Assembly (NCBI GenBank): GCA_033439265.1
Contig: JAVTVX010000035.1
Location: 7,854,001-7,918,000, forward strand
Length of the DNA: 64,000 nucleotides
Direction: 5' to 3'
From: Dillenia suffruticosa
Taxonomy: Eukaryota; Streptophyta; Magnoliopsida; Dilleniales; Dilleniaceae
The number at the start of each line of letters is the position of its first letter. The stretch's first letter is position 1. The notes under the pieces were generated by a model. That model worked only from the letters and a program-made list of their open reading frames with translations. It was not told where the DNA came from and did not search any database. The translations under genes and the position numbers were made by a program. Of the stretch, positions 35,010 through 52,260 are shown piece by piece.

Positions 35010-36403
35010 GACGGTCAACTCTCAGAAAGTGAAGAGGAAAGTATTTGTCATCAAATGGTGTTAGTATGTGGGACCTCTACTTGCCATATGGCTGTGTCAC
35101 GGAGCAAACTATTTATCCCAGGGGTCTGGGGACCATTTTGGTCCGGTACATTCTTGAGCACTCAATTCTCTCTCTCTCCTTGCCTATATGTATAAATGCT
35201 TAATGTTTCTCATAATTCATAACTAATCTTATAAATAATGCTTTTTTCAGATGCTAGTCACATAGGCATTTAGTGTGACTTAAATACGCTCCAATGCTGT
35301 TTTGTCAAGCTTATTCGTTTTCCTTATATAATTATGCTTATTCATGTTGCTTCTTATCCTTTTGATATGTTTTTTTTGTGATTAGCAATGGTTCCAGAAT
35401 ATGGGCTCACTGAAGGTGGTCAGAGCGCTACATGTGCTTTATTGGACTACATAATTGAAAATCATGCAGCCTCGCCTTGTCTTGCAAATCGGGCTGCATC
35501 TCGAAGTAAGATTCAAGTTAATTATAACCAGCTAATATCAATAGGCTAAAATAAAGAAACATGGCCCTTCTATGCACAAATATTTGTTTTTGTTGTGTCT
35601 AATTTGGTTTGCTCCTTCCCTGTCTCTCATTTCAATGTTTTCAGAAATTTCCTTGTTTGAATTGCTGAATGAGAAACTGGAATCAGTGATGCATGATATG
35701 AAGTCTCCTTTTCTTGCTGCCTTGACTGAAGATATACATGTACTTCCTGACTTCCATGGAAATAGGTGAGATTGAATTATATCTTTCACAGTGCTGGATT
35801 TTGGATTTTCATTGTTAGTTCTAAGTTGATAGTCTATTGCTTTCTCAGGTCTCCAGTTGCAGACCCAAAAGCAAAAGGGGTGGTTTGTGGCCTGTCACTT
35901 GATACGAGTGAAAAACATTTGGCTCTTCATTACCTTGCCACAGTGCAGGTCTTGCATATGGTACTCGACATATTGTGGAGCATTGCAATGCCCATGGTCA
36001 CGAAGTAAGGCTGGCTGCTCCTACTCGCTTACGTTTGATATGCATATACTTGAAATGTATATATTTCTCTTTGCTGCTCATTCTTTGTTTATATCACAAA
36101 AAGCGACGCCACCTTCGAAAAGGTCTACACAAACAAAAAAAAAAAAAAGAGTCCGCTACCTCTAAAGCAGTTTTCAAAGATCTAATTCAGGCTTTCCAAT
36201 ATTATCCAGAAAAGCCTGCCAAGGAGTCCTCCTATATGTTCCCTTCATACCAACTCAGAAAGGGCTAGAGGAGCAACTTACAGACCCTTGTTCTCTCTGT
36301 CTAGATCAAGCTTTCAATTCACTTTGTACTGACTGTGAGGTTGCCCAATAAATGTAAATGTAGGGATAACTCTCTCAAAAGAATGTGTCCAAGGGCAATG
36401 GAG

Positions 36404-37038
36404 GAGCATATAAGTCCCTCAAGTATAGTTAAGTTGAACTTCTTTCACATTGAAGTGCCTTTTGGTGATATTGATTGGATTCCATAAGAACACCACAATT
36501 AAGCATGCTTGCATGAGAGCAATACTGGGGTGGGTGACCTTCTGGGAAATCCTTATTTAAAGTTGCATAATTGCCCAAGAGACAAATCCACAAGGCATTT
36601 GAAGCCAAAGTGGATAATAATTTGGTGGAGATGTATTCGGGTGTTATGGTATTAGAGCCAATGTCAGCTGAAAGTGGAGAGATAAGTGTTACAAAGGTTA
36701 ATTTGCTGTATTGTGGGGGCAACTTTTTGAGCCCGTTTGCAACAAAATGCCACACGATGGGAGCCACCTCTAGAGCCTGCATTGTCTGGCTATGGGTTTT
36801 GGGCTATGCGTGCCGATACTAACATGGACATCAATGCTATAAGTGAGGTAGTTTGTAATATCCCCAAGTATTGTTAAGCTGAACCTTCAGTCATCAAGCA
36901 TGCTTGAACGGGAGTCATACTAGGATGCCTGACCTCCTCGGAAGTCTTAATTTTGAGTCGCATTATCGCCCTACAAATCTTAGAGGCATTTTACGCCGCA
37001 AAGAACAGGAATTTGGTAGAGACGATCCTGGTTTTACA
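36404..37038 (+). mobile_element. Cassandra-type TRIM retrotransposon with 5S rRNA-like LTRs
   Basis: LTR1 spans about 36404-36646 and LTR2 36854-37038 (TGTAATATCCCC ... GGTTTTACA). Each contains a diverged 5S rRNA segment: LTR1 has 'attaagcatgcttgcatgag' and 'ggtgggtgaccttctgggaa'; LTR2 has 'tcaagcatgcttgaacggga' and 'ctgacctcctcggaagtctt'. These match the internal promoter and 3' half of plant 5S rRNA. Directly after LTR1 at 36647 is TGGTATTAGAGCC, close to the usual initiator-tRNA-Met primer-binding site TGGTATCAGAGCC. The internal domain is about 207 bp and non-coding. 5S-bearing LTRs are the defining trait of Cassandra. LTR2 lacks about 60 bp present in LTR1. It lies in FGGY intron 12. 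Confidence 0.85.
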
Positions 37039-37509
37039 GACGAAACTGTCAACCAACTCCAGACCCCTTTTGCACAAAGAACACTCTCAACCAAATAATG
37101 CTCCTCTTTTGGTAGAGATGGTTCATGCTTCATACTTAAGCATTATGGTTTGGCTTGGTCATCCTGAGTGTTTGCTTAGGTATAATTTCCTTGTCCATTG
37201 AATTCTGTTGTCCGTTACATTGTTGTTCACTGTCTTATCATATGGCTTCCATTTTGGAGATCAATACTGAATTTAATTATTATGTGGGAGTGGTTATGGA
37301 TCCCCCATGTTATTTCCAGCTAAACTAGGTATCCGTGTTATGCAATTTTTTTGAACTAGTTAACTTTAGTGTAATTGCCCTCTTACCATTCTCCGCAATT
37401 TTGTCTGGCTCTTTCATAAGTCTATTTTGTTTGCAGATTGATACGCTACTTGCCTGTGGTGGACTTGCAAAAAATAATTTGTTCATACAGCAGCATGCAG
37501 ATATATTAG

Positions 37510-37540
37510 GTCTCTCTCTCTCTCTCTCTCTCCCCCTCTC
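37510..37540 (+). repeat. (TC)n microsatellite at an exon-intron boundary
   Basis: The intron following FGGY exon 13 starts GTCTCTCTC and runs straight into the TC array, so the donor site is embedded in a microsatellite and is weak (GTCTCT). Confidence 0.85.
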
Positions 37541-38189
37541 TTGTGTGCGTGCGTGTGGCTGGCGGAAAGGTGCTTTAATTTTTTTTCATGACATTCTACA
37601 CTACCCAGGCAATCTGAACCAGTTGTAGAAACTTATTGTATCTTTCAAGAGCTTCTGTCTTTGACTCATTTCCTAACTAGAAGGGGATTGCAGAAGCCTA
37701 CTTAGTGAATCATCCTTCAGTGGAGCTCTTCCCTTTTATTCATGTTAAGACTGTGGTACTAATTTGTAATTGGTACAGGATGCCCTATAATTCTTCCACG
37801 TTAGAGTGTGTGCGCTCTTGGGTGCTGCAATTCTTGGGGCTGTGGCTTCGAAGAAATATGCTAGTCTCAGTGAAGCAATGAAGGCACTAAATGCTGCCGG
37901 GCAGGTAAGCTTTACAGTTCCATAACCTTTTTATTTTCTTGGGTAGAAAAGGTAAAGGTCTCCGAGCTGAACTTAAGTGCAACTCTGGATTGAATTGCTT
38001 CACAGGCATGACCAACTAATTGCTTTGAACAATTTCTAGTAGGTGACATTAGAACCATTATATGTCACTCAGAATCCTTGCTCTTGTATTTGATGGAGTG
38101 TCATGGTTTAAACTTGTGAAATTTAATGTCACCGTACTTTTTAATCTACTATTTCATATTTATATATGGCACTAAGTGGAGTGTCATGA

Positions 38190-38905
38190 TTTTTCAATCA
38201 CTCAGATTCTCTAAACCACCAAGACTTTGGGGTTTCGACTCTAAAATCGTCCTAAGCATCAGGGGACATCCAAACCAAAGGTCTAAGAGCCTGGAAAAAT
38301 CAAACCTAGGGGCATGCCAAAACCAGGAACAAAGAGAAGGAATATAGAGACCAACCAAGGAGGAACAAAAAGCGGTCCGACCTAAAACCCTAATCTGATA
38401 CTCAATACAACAAAGGTCAATAACAGTGTAAAAACCAAGCATCAAACTGAGACTTAATCGGAAACAAGAGGCCAATAACAATGCAAAAGTCAAGCATCAA
38501 AGTGAGATTCAGTTACAAATAATAAGAGAGAGATATAGCCAAGGACTTACTAACACCAAGGGAGAAATAGAGATTTGATGGAGGGAGAGAGCGAAAGGGA
38601 GAGACGGTGGGAGAGGCAGCACAGAGAGATGAAATGCAATTAGGTTTAGTCGAAACTACGGGAGAGAGAGAGACTTGGGTTTTAGAATTCTAATGTGCCA
38701 GGCCCAATAATGGTTCTTTTCCACGACAAAAAACCTCATTGGACTTGGTATTTTGGGTTAGAAAATAAAATGGCCTCTCCCTCTAACTCGGCAAGGATAG
38801 GCATACTAAACTGCGCCCAACAGATCAACTTCTATCCCTATTCCATGAGTATTTGCCCCTTAACCCAAAGAACATTACGGTATGAGAAGTCAGGATGTTA
38901 TAGGT
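38190..38905 (-). mobile_element. Possible LTR (reverse) in FGGY intron 14
   Basis: On the reverse strand the block starts 'tataacatcctgacttctca' (+38905), similar to the TGTAACATCC start of some plant LTRs. It continues through a long CT-rich leader-like region (about 38690-38520). No paired LTR, primer-binding site or TSD was established. Confidence 0.3.
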
Positions 38906-39286
38906 GTCTCTTTGGAAAAATCCTCAGGCCATTCTCCTGCTTCATCGCATATCATTGTCATTTTAGTGATAAGGTGATTACTCACTATCAGTGCAAAACC
39001 TTAATCAATTGCACTATCAAGAACATGATCTAGAATAACAGATCTTCTATTTTATCAGAAGCATCTCAACATACTTGTCCTTTACTTCGATGAAATTCTT
39101 ACCCTAAATAATGAAGTGATACTATTCCCTTGTAAAGCAAATTCTTTTGACCGGAAATTCTTTTGATGTAGCACTGTATGTTGGATTAGAAAACTCCCTT
39201 CATAAGGAACACTATTAATCAACCATTCAGATCGGATTTACATTTTGTTTTTCCTTTTCCAATTCTCCCAATTTATTGCTTTTTTA

Positions 39287-40120
39287 AGGCAAACTGCAAA
39301 ATATCCCCCTTGCGGTTTTCTCATTGGCAACTAGTCCTTCAAGATTTCAAAACTGGAAAAACATTCCCTATGGTACACATTGTTAGCAAGGTGTCCCCCA
39401 CCATTAATGGATGTTACAAAAATAAAAGAAATAAGAAATATAAATTACATGTGGAATTCCACATGTTGAAATAAAATGATAAATGTATAAACTTACATAG
39501 TTCTTCTTCTTCTTCCTCTTTTTTTTTTTTAATTTTTTATTTTCCCCCCTTGTGCTCAACCTCTCATGTCTTCCTCTACTCAGCTTCTATATTCTTCCAT
39601 GTCGCCACTGACATCTAGCATTTTCGTTTAACTATGTCGTTAGGAAAAAACAAAAATAAGAAAAGACCAAAGCACATAACAAAGACCCAAGAAGCCCATT
39701 TTCTCTTCCTCTCACAAAAAACCTCAAAATAGAAGCAAGCAAAGAGGACGGAGGTACCCAACCAAAAAAGAAGAAGAAGAAGAGGCCGCGCACTCACAAG
39801 CCTCATGAGCCACTCTATTGGATCCTCTACCAACATGCGCTACATGGTCCTCAATAAGACAATGATAAGCAATGAAGCGAGACAAAACAAAGAAAACCTT
39901 AATTTTTCCATGGTAGGAAGATGTTGCCGGTGATATAAAGAAGATTGAGGTGGAGAACCGTAGGGGAAAAATGGAAGCGGCCACGCATTTTAACACGTGG
40001 AAATGCCTCGTGCATTTTTATTTTTATAACATTCGTTAAAGGTGGGAGCATTGCCAGTTTTAAAACCTTAGGGATGGTCGCCAGATTAGCACACCACAAG
40101 GGGTACTTTGCAGTTTGCCC
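39287..40120. mobile_element. MULE/MITE-like element 1 with long TIRs
   Basis: The left end 'aggcaaactgcaaaatatcc' (39287) matches the reverse complement of the right end, 'gggcaaactgcaaagtaccc' (to 40120). Similarity extends inward about 130 bp (for example 'caaaactgg'/'aaaactggc' and 'tgttacaaaaataaaa'/'tgttataaaaataaaa'). Flanks TTGCTTTTTT and TTGCATTTAT may be a decayed 9-10-bp target duplication. The reverse-strand frames inside (39615-39996) match no transposase that I recognise. Confidence 0.65.
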
Positions 40121-40332
40121 TTGCATTTATATCTTTGCCAACCATTCTAATTTTGGATAAGATATTTGGTACCAAATTGTAATATGTGACATACTATAAA
40201 ATCCGGTAAACTTTGATTCTTAAATATCATGGCTATTTCAAGAACAAAAAGATTATCCATATTGCATATGAAGAGCAACATTGGTCCTCAACAGCTTTTT
40301 AGGTGATTTAGCTATGGATAAATCATCTATCG

Positions 40333-41090
40333 GTGACATGTACGGAAATAACCAAATTTTTTTTTAAATGATCTAAGAAAGAAACTAATTCTAGAAATAA
40401 CCCATAATTGTCATGTGTTGGAGTCGCGGCGAGGTATATCGCGGCTTGAACCGGCGACATGGTCACGTGGCGCGCTCTGGTGTGCCGCGTTTTTAAGACG
40501 TGACACAGTGTCCACGAGTTGCACATGCGATAAGGCCGCGGGCCAACACGTTGACCCACGAACCATTTGGGCCTAACACATTAATTTTGGAAAATCGAAA
40601 TCGAACTCTCTAAACATGTCGTAACTCGCACGCGTTGGACAAGCCCTCACCCACTAAGCGGGCCAACGGGCCACTTCGCTGGTTATTTGGACCTAATACT
40701 TGATTTAATTTGGAAAAACTGAAATCGGATTCTCTAAACATATCGCAACTCGAATGTATTGCGAAAAATCCTCACCCTACTAAGCGGGCCAACGGGCCGA
40801 CCCGTGGGGCAATGGGGTCTAACACTTGACACAGCTCTCTGTCTTGAAGACGCGGCATACCAAGGCGCGCTATGTGGCCACGACGCAACTTGAAGACGCG
40901 GTACATTGTGTCACGTCTTCAAGACGCGACACATCAGGATGTGTCAGGTAGCCATGCCGCGTGTTCAACCTGTGGCATATCTCGCTGGAAATCTAACACT
41001 CGACAATTATGGGTTATTTCTGGAATTAGTTTCTCCCTTAAGTTATTTTTTTTAAAAAAAATTTTTTTGGTTATTTCCGTACATGTCTCC
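40333..41090. mobile_element. Non-autonomous MULE-like element 2, perfect 9-bp TSD
   Basis: The 758-bp element is flanked by CATCTATCG at 40324-40332 and 41091-41099, the 9-bp TSD typical of Mutator-like elements. The ends 'gtgacatgtacggaaataac' and, from the right in reverse complement, 'ggagacatgtacggaaataa' begin TIRs that extend about 75 bp clearly and further, in GC-rich form, to about 180 bp. The centre holds two direct copies (period about 127 bp) of a unit containing 'taagcgggccaacgggcc' (about 40657 and 40783). No coding frame for a transposase is present. It is notably CG-rich against its surroundings. Confidence 0.85.
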
Positions 41091-41670
41091 CATCTATCGA
41101 TCTTGTCCGCGATTGGTTGCCTGGGAAACTTCTGGCCATTGGTGCCACCAAGACATGAACTTTTATTTAGATGAGTTAAAAACTGTTGGTTGCTCTGTCT
41201 GTGCTCGGACCATGGAAGTTCTTCCGTGCATGAAATGAGGAGGTTTTCGTAAACCGCTGATTTCACTCTCCATATAATGAAGAAATAGTTCTAGCAAATG
41301 GCAAGAACATGACATTATCTATTGGATAAGAATTTTTCTTAGTAACAGTACCTCAACCGCTCCCACGTGAATTTTTTGTATGGGAAATGTTGAGGAAATA
41401 TAGGAAATGAAATATATATTCCTCGCCCTGATATTTACACCATAGATTTGGGATAACCTCTTGGCACTGTGGACAGCATGGTTCTTGTTCATACTAGTTC
41501 TACTGTTATTTCATTACATTCCCTTGATTATTTCCTTTTTCGGCTAGGTCATCTGGCCCTCAAATGACCCAAGGGTGAAGAAATACCATGAGGCCAAGTA
41601 CCGTATTTTCCGTGAACTTTACGAGCAGCAGCTATCCCGTCGTTCAGTTATGTCTCAAGCTTTGGCATAG

Positions 41671-44649
41671 AGAATGGGTGATCGCCATGAGCTGCAGGAA
41701 GTTAGAAGAGTATGATCCTCTCATCTTGTCTATCACTCATTGTCATTGAATATACATTATTCATGTGTGACTGCAACTTTGGATTTTTAGACGTGCTTTC
41801 AATCTGGTGGTTCAAATTTAACTGTAAATTTAACTGTAAGTACTGCATGATTGACAACAAATCTGGATCCCAGTTTAACTAGCTGCCTCTCTTCTTCCTT
41901 TTTGTATAGCGTGCTCGCATATATATGAGAATGGTACACAATAACAAAGTGCAAGGATTCACTTTAATGACACTTATTTTCAAAACCCAGTATCTAGACA
42001 TTCGGCAATATCTAAGCCATAAAAAAATTCAACTATTGATTTGTGAAATTGTATATTATTCTATGTGGTAGTAGGAGAAAGAAACGGGGTAAAATTTTAC
42101 CTTTTAAAAATTTCACTCTTCTTAACCATCTTGGCAAATCCTTTCCCCTTTAAAATTTCATGTAGAGCAACATTTTCCTCTAAAGTTAGGTAGACATTAC
42201 TCTAGTTAGGGTTTGATAAAAGCAGGGAAAAAAGTAAACAAAATGAATAAATAAATAAATAAATAAATGATATAGAGTATGGAAAGACACGTTTCTTCCT
42301 TTTGCATTTTTTTTTTTTTTTTGAGTGACTTTCTCTCCCCTTTCTCTCTCTAAAAAGGGAAGAACGTAAAATTTGTCCAAGGACAAAATTTCATTTAATT
42401 CAGCCACAAGGGAAAGAAAAAAATTTATGATAATAAATTTTTTCCGCAATTTGTTACTCTCTCACTACACCTCTTTACTGCCAATATTATTTATTTAAAA
42501 CATAAAAGGTTTTTCACGAGTTGTTTTCATACCCTATTACTTAAAGTATTAAATTTCATTTCATGAATCTTACTCATGAATTACTTAATAATTTCCGCCA
42601 CGGCGCTGATAACTTATTGTTTTGTTTCAAACCCAAGTAAGGTTTGGTCCAAATCCAACAAATAATGGTATTTCTATTTTTTTCTTCCTTTTAAATTCCT
42701 TGTATTCGGCCAAAACCATAGAAAAGTTGGATCTGATGGGTTTTTGGCTGAATCCAAGGAATTTCGGAAAAAAAAAACTAGAAATACCATTAAAAAGTTT
42801 TAAAATATCAATAAAATCCCTTAAAACCTTGTTTGTTCCCTAAAAAATTATATTTCATCCATAATTTTCAGAAAGCTAAATGTAAAAGCATGAATATCTT
42901 CGCAGGAGGGAGCGAATGAAGATAAATACATCGATGCAGTCCTCAGCAACAACTCGGCGCCGCCGGGGTTTATGATTTGGAACTGATTGGCGGCATAAAG
43001 GACAGTCCTTGAAGCTATCTATTCTAGATTAGAGTGGGGGTGTTATCAGGAACAGACACCTATCCGATGGAGGCAAACGATGTCCATAGCTCAGGAACTG
43101 AGGACCCAATCACTAGGGTCAATAAAGCCACCTCTTTAAGAAGAAAAAAAAACCATGAACACACCTTGACAGGCTAGGTTTTCAGAATCATTCGGGACAC
43201 AAGCTTGGTATTAATTTGCCGAAAGAAAATATATAATCATCTTAATCCTACTGTTAGAATTTTCCAATTGAAGATCCAATTTTTTTCCCTTTTTTTTTTG
43301 CCCTTTTCTTTTCCTTTTTTGTTCTTTTAAATTAGTTGCATTTTAGAACCTGCAAATAACAAGCATATCACTACATTTTCACCCAGGGACCAGAGACTTA
43401 AGAACCATTCTTTATAGTACCTATTATGCATTTTCAAGAATTTGTATTTTTTTTTATTCCTACTATCGAGACTCAAAATTATTTTTTAATTAATTTAATT
43501 TAAATATTTATAAAAATTTATTAAAGATGATTTTTTTTTAAATAATCTTTTTAAAAATTTATACGAATAGTCTCATAACTGACATATGAAAGTTGAATTG
43601 ACACATGAAAGTTGGATGGCTAGGCCAACATGGGTTATAGGGCTGCCTTTTTTTTTTTCAACCTTTTTTTTTCTTTTTTTTTTTTCTTCTTCTTTCCGGT
43701 GCTTAACCATTGAATTTCACAGTTACTCGAAACTACTTTATCTTTCATAGTTACTCGAAACTACTTTATGTCTGGTGTTCTAAAATTTATCAAAGTGCCT
43801 CACATGGTCTATCTTATCCGCTCCATCTAATTTGGGATTAAATGTCAAAAAATATTAAAATAATAAAATTAAAATTTACAAAAATAAATAAAATTGAATT
43901 TGCTTTACCACTACTGTTATTTTCTCTTGCAAATTGCTTACTTCTACCACATTTATAGATACCAACTTATTAAAATTTCCAGTTTGAGAGTAATTAAAAA
44001 AAAAATCAAATTCTATGACAAATCACGGCAGGATTACCTCTCCCCCCCCCCCAAAAAAAAACAAAGATGTTGAGATCTTCCCTCATTGATATATATATAA
44101 AGAAATTCTATTTGAAAAGGAAAAGAAATCAACTTACAGATTAAATGATATTTTTTCCCTTTTTTGAATAAGTTGATATTAATTCAAATTTTTTGATTAG
44201 TCAACTTAAATAATGTGTTTATGCAATAGTCATTGCCTTCGAAATGGTTTGCTCATTGACCTCAAGAAACATCATTTACTGTGTTTAACACGATTAACCA
44301 AAGGTCGACCTCAAACTATATTAGCAACTCACTGAATCCACAATACACATAAAACAGAATACAAATTAGATAAACTTGAAGACAATTTATAAAAACTTAA
44401 TGCTATTGTATTACTAATAACATAATTTCATAATTGTTGTAAACACTGTAATCATTAGTTTTCCCCGAGGCCTTCTGGGAAAGAGTATAAAAAAGGGAGG
44501 CTCAAGGCGAAGGTTGAATGTATCATTCCCCAGACGGGAGTGAAGATGGTCATGCTTTATCTAGTTTCTAATAGCGACGAGACTGAACTTACACAAGATG
44601 CAAACATTGTCGACCTCATAAAGTCTAAATATTCAAGGTGGCAGATCTT
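41671..44649. other. Intergenic between FGGY locus and RPT2 (convergent 3' ends)
   Basis: No coding exon was recognised. The stretch contains poly-T/CT tracts, a TAAA run (42245-42267) and several hundred bases of AT-rich sequence. The two genes face each other, so this should hold both 3' UTRs. Confidence 0.6.
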
Positions 44650-49862
<5,213 letters not shown>

Positions 49863-50060
49863 CTCTTTTGAGAGAGAGAGGTAACTGGTTGAAGACTGAA
49901 GTGATGAGCAAGGAGCCTTTGTTTTAGCCACTAGGCTCAGAGGAGACGAAAGAGATCCAGAAATCGGAGTTGAGATATGTTGGGCCGGGCCGGGACTAAT
50001 GGAACTTCAAAACCGAGGGGCATTTGGGTTTCCCATACTCCTCTCTCTTCTTAGTTTGTA
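49863..50060 (-). promoter_or_regulatory. RPT2 5' leader and proximal promoter with TGGGCC
   Basis: The region directly upstream of the RPT2 ATG contains a GA/CT-rich leader and, at 49981-49992, 'tgggccgggccg'. This includes TGGGCC and GGCC repeats typical of site-II-type housekeeping promoters. The motif reading is direct; activity is inferred. Confidence 0.35.
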
Positions 50061-52000
50061 TTTATTTATTTATTTTTTTGGGATTAATTCTTAATTTGTA
50101 TTTTAACATTTTTTTAAAATTTACATTGACTTGATCTAAATTTTTAGCCTCGTACACAAATTTCAGAATCTCTTTTAAAGGTCTAACTTGACCCCTAAGA
50201 TAGTTCGAGAACTTTGGACCTTAACCCGACCTTTTTTCAGGGTCGGGCCCCGGTCAAACCCCAGATTAATTTTTTCTTTATCACCCCCTATAAATAAGCC
50301 TAAAACCCCGGATTCAATTGGGCTTTTTTTTGTTTATTTATTTTTTCATCTTCCTCGCTTTTGCTCTATTTTAAAGAGTAATATTATTGTTGATTACAAC
50401 GTTCTCTCTCTTCTAACAGCTTTCTATTATTTTTTAGGGGAAAATTAATAAAAAAAAATGATTTCAAACGATTGGAATTTCTTTCCTTTGGTATTTGCAT
50501 AATGCTGACGCAGGTGCATGGCTTCTGATATAAACATAAAAGCATCGGAATAAAAGACCATGTTCTTGTAAATTTACAAACATAAAAATAATAGGAAGAC
50601 GGTAGCAGAAATTTTCTACAATTGTTATTAACATGTTTCCATTTTTACAAGTGTTTTATTATTTTCTTACCTTCAATACTATTAAACACATCTCCTTTGG
50701 TGCATGTAACCAAGCAAGTCGAAAATGATGCCTTGTAAAATTCATTGCGGGGTAAGTTGTTTCTACGGATGTGATTAGTATCGGTAAAAACAATCTAACT
50801 ATGTTTTAATAGTAAAAAATTTAAAATTTAAATTTAAATTTTAAAAATAAAAAACAAGTACAGAGTCCGTTTATTAATTGAATCGAATTAATTATTTGAA
50901 AAAAAATTATAAAATCAAAACTAAATTACAGATATTATAGCGTTATATCCACGATATGTTTTCTTAATATCAACTAACTTTTTAGAAAAATCACCAATAC
51001 ATTTTAACTTTACAAAGCAAATTCAATTAAATAGAATTGAATTGGGAAAGAGAGGGTTAAAGTGGGAGCATCTATCGCTCAGGGACTTTGTGAAGCCGTA
51101 GTTTGATTGCTAAGTTCTGCAAACCAGAAAATCATATGAATAAAATGCAATGAATCAAATCAATTTCTTCTTATCAAATACAACCAAAACGACTCTCTTA
51201 TATTTAATCATATCACATAAAAAAATGCATTTCTATGATAAAGTTGTAAACTTTATTTTTATTTTTTTAAAAATTAAAATTATGCGATGAATAATTTGAT
51301 TTGTATAATCGTTAAAAATACAGAGTTGTTATTAATATTGAACTTATTATTTTATTAAAAAATTATTAGATATATTAATCTTTAAATTATGTTTGCTTCT
51401 ATGATAATAATACTATTTGACAAGGATTCGTTATACATCGCTTTCAATTATATGACAAAAATTATTAAAAAAAAATACTTACTGGAATTTTTTTTTTTTT
51501 TTTTCTATTTGAAGTGAGAAGGAAATTTGAGCTAACCGAATTATTGGTGCCTGAGAGAAATTTCTGGATCGCCGCTTTATACATGCCCAACTTTCAGAAC
51601 AGGGAAAAACCCGAGTGGACCTCAAATTCAAAGTTTACAAATCAGAATTAAAATCACTTCACAAAGCTTTTAAATTATTTTATGCGAGTAATTACTGTTC
51701 ATTTGAAAAAGTTGAAGGCCGTATAAATCAAAGTGAGAATTATTTGAAATTATGTAAACTTTTGTATGTAAAAAAAATATATTAATATAATAATAAATAT
51801 ATTTTTTCTTATAAAAATTTAATTGTTTTTTAAATAAAAACTTTCGTTTTAATAAAACCTCGGTAAATATAATAAAATAAGTCGGTATTATTTCCAGATC
51901 AGCCCCAAAACAAAAACAGGAAGGAACCCCGGGTGTTACAAGGCAACCCATCCCCTTCAATAAATGCAATCTAAAAATAGGATTTTTTGCAGGCGGTTAA
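50060..52000. other. Divergent intergenic region RPT2 / MAPKKK
   Basis: AT-rich sequence between two divergently transcribed genes, with long A/T tracts (50450, 51490, 51770-51800). No gene, RNA or clear element was recognised. Confidence 0.55.
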
Positions 52001-52075
52001 AGTAGTACTCGGCGGAAGGAAGGTCCTATTCGACAAAACAACCATAATGTATTAAGGTGGGGGCGGGGTTCCCTC

Positions 52076-52081
52076 CACGTG
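52076..52081. promoter_or_regulatory. G-box CACGTG (distal)
   Basis: A palindromic CACGTG about 410 bp upstream of the uORF start of the MAPKKK gene. It may be part of the tRNA-like repeat that follows. Confidence 0.25.
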
Positions 52082-52099
52082 GAAGATTCCCATTCGTCA

Positions 52100-52260
52100 G
52101 GGTTGTGGTTGTGTCACGGTGGAGCACCTGGTTTTTCACGAGCCAAGATGGTTGGGCTCCGGACCGGAGTTCGAACCTATATGGAATCGAAACAGCATAT
52201 GCTCCTCCCACGCGCTTCAACGACTTGTCGCAACTGCCAATGGGGTGTCGCCGCGTGTGA
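52100..52260 (+). mobile_element. Possible tRNA-derived SINE head upstream of MAPKKK
   Basis: 'gagccaagatggttgggctc' (about 52139) followed closely by 'ccggagttcgaacctat' (about 52161) looks like the A and B boxes of a tRNA promoter in a GC-rich island within AT-rich DNA. The ends and TSD could not be set. Confidence 0.35.

Larger units (their letters stand above)
28196..41670 (+). pseudogene. FGGY-family carbohydrate kinase, probable pseudogene
   Basis: Fifteen exons align in order with the plant FGGY kinase family (At4g30310 type, related to human FGGY and yeast YDR109C D-ribulokinases): 28196-28289, 29370-29449, 29845-29962, 30091-30269, ~32782-32852, 32989-33172, 34422-34483, 34677-34785, 35026-35145, 35386-35505, 35645-35765, 35849-36004, 37437-37509, 37779-37904, 41548-41670. 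Conserved motifs include FLGVDVGTGSARA near the start, NIIVWMDHR, GTSLIDAHAGGVGVMES, VCGTSTCHM and LLACGGLAKN. Defects: the last base of exon 1 is T, so the donor is AT|GTCCTC; exon 5 has lost sequence and frame before FRWMDLSDWLSYR; a TAG replaces Trp at 33035; frame shifts by -1 near 33056 and 35948; a TAG replaces Glu at 37802, with another deletion just after. Intron 7 is GC-AG. Homopolymer errors could explain some shifts but not both stops. The start, most splice sites and the C-terminus are intact, so inactivation looks fairly recent. Confidence 0.87.

Noticed and set aside
36465-36960. Two 5S rRNA-like segments as real 5S rRNA genes
   Set aside because: They are diverged and partly deleted, and lie inside LTR-like repeats next to a primer-binding site; they fit Cassandra LTRs rather than a 5S gene array.
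39615-39996. Reverse-strand hydrophobic frames as a membrane protein or transposase
   Set aside because: They lie entirely within a TIR element, lack recognisable domains and show no splice or coding context.
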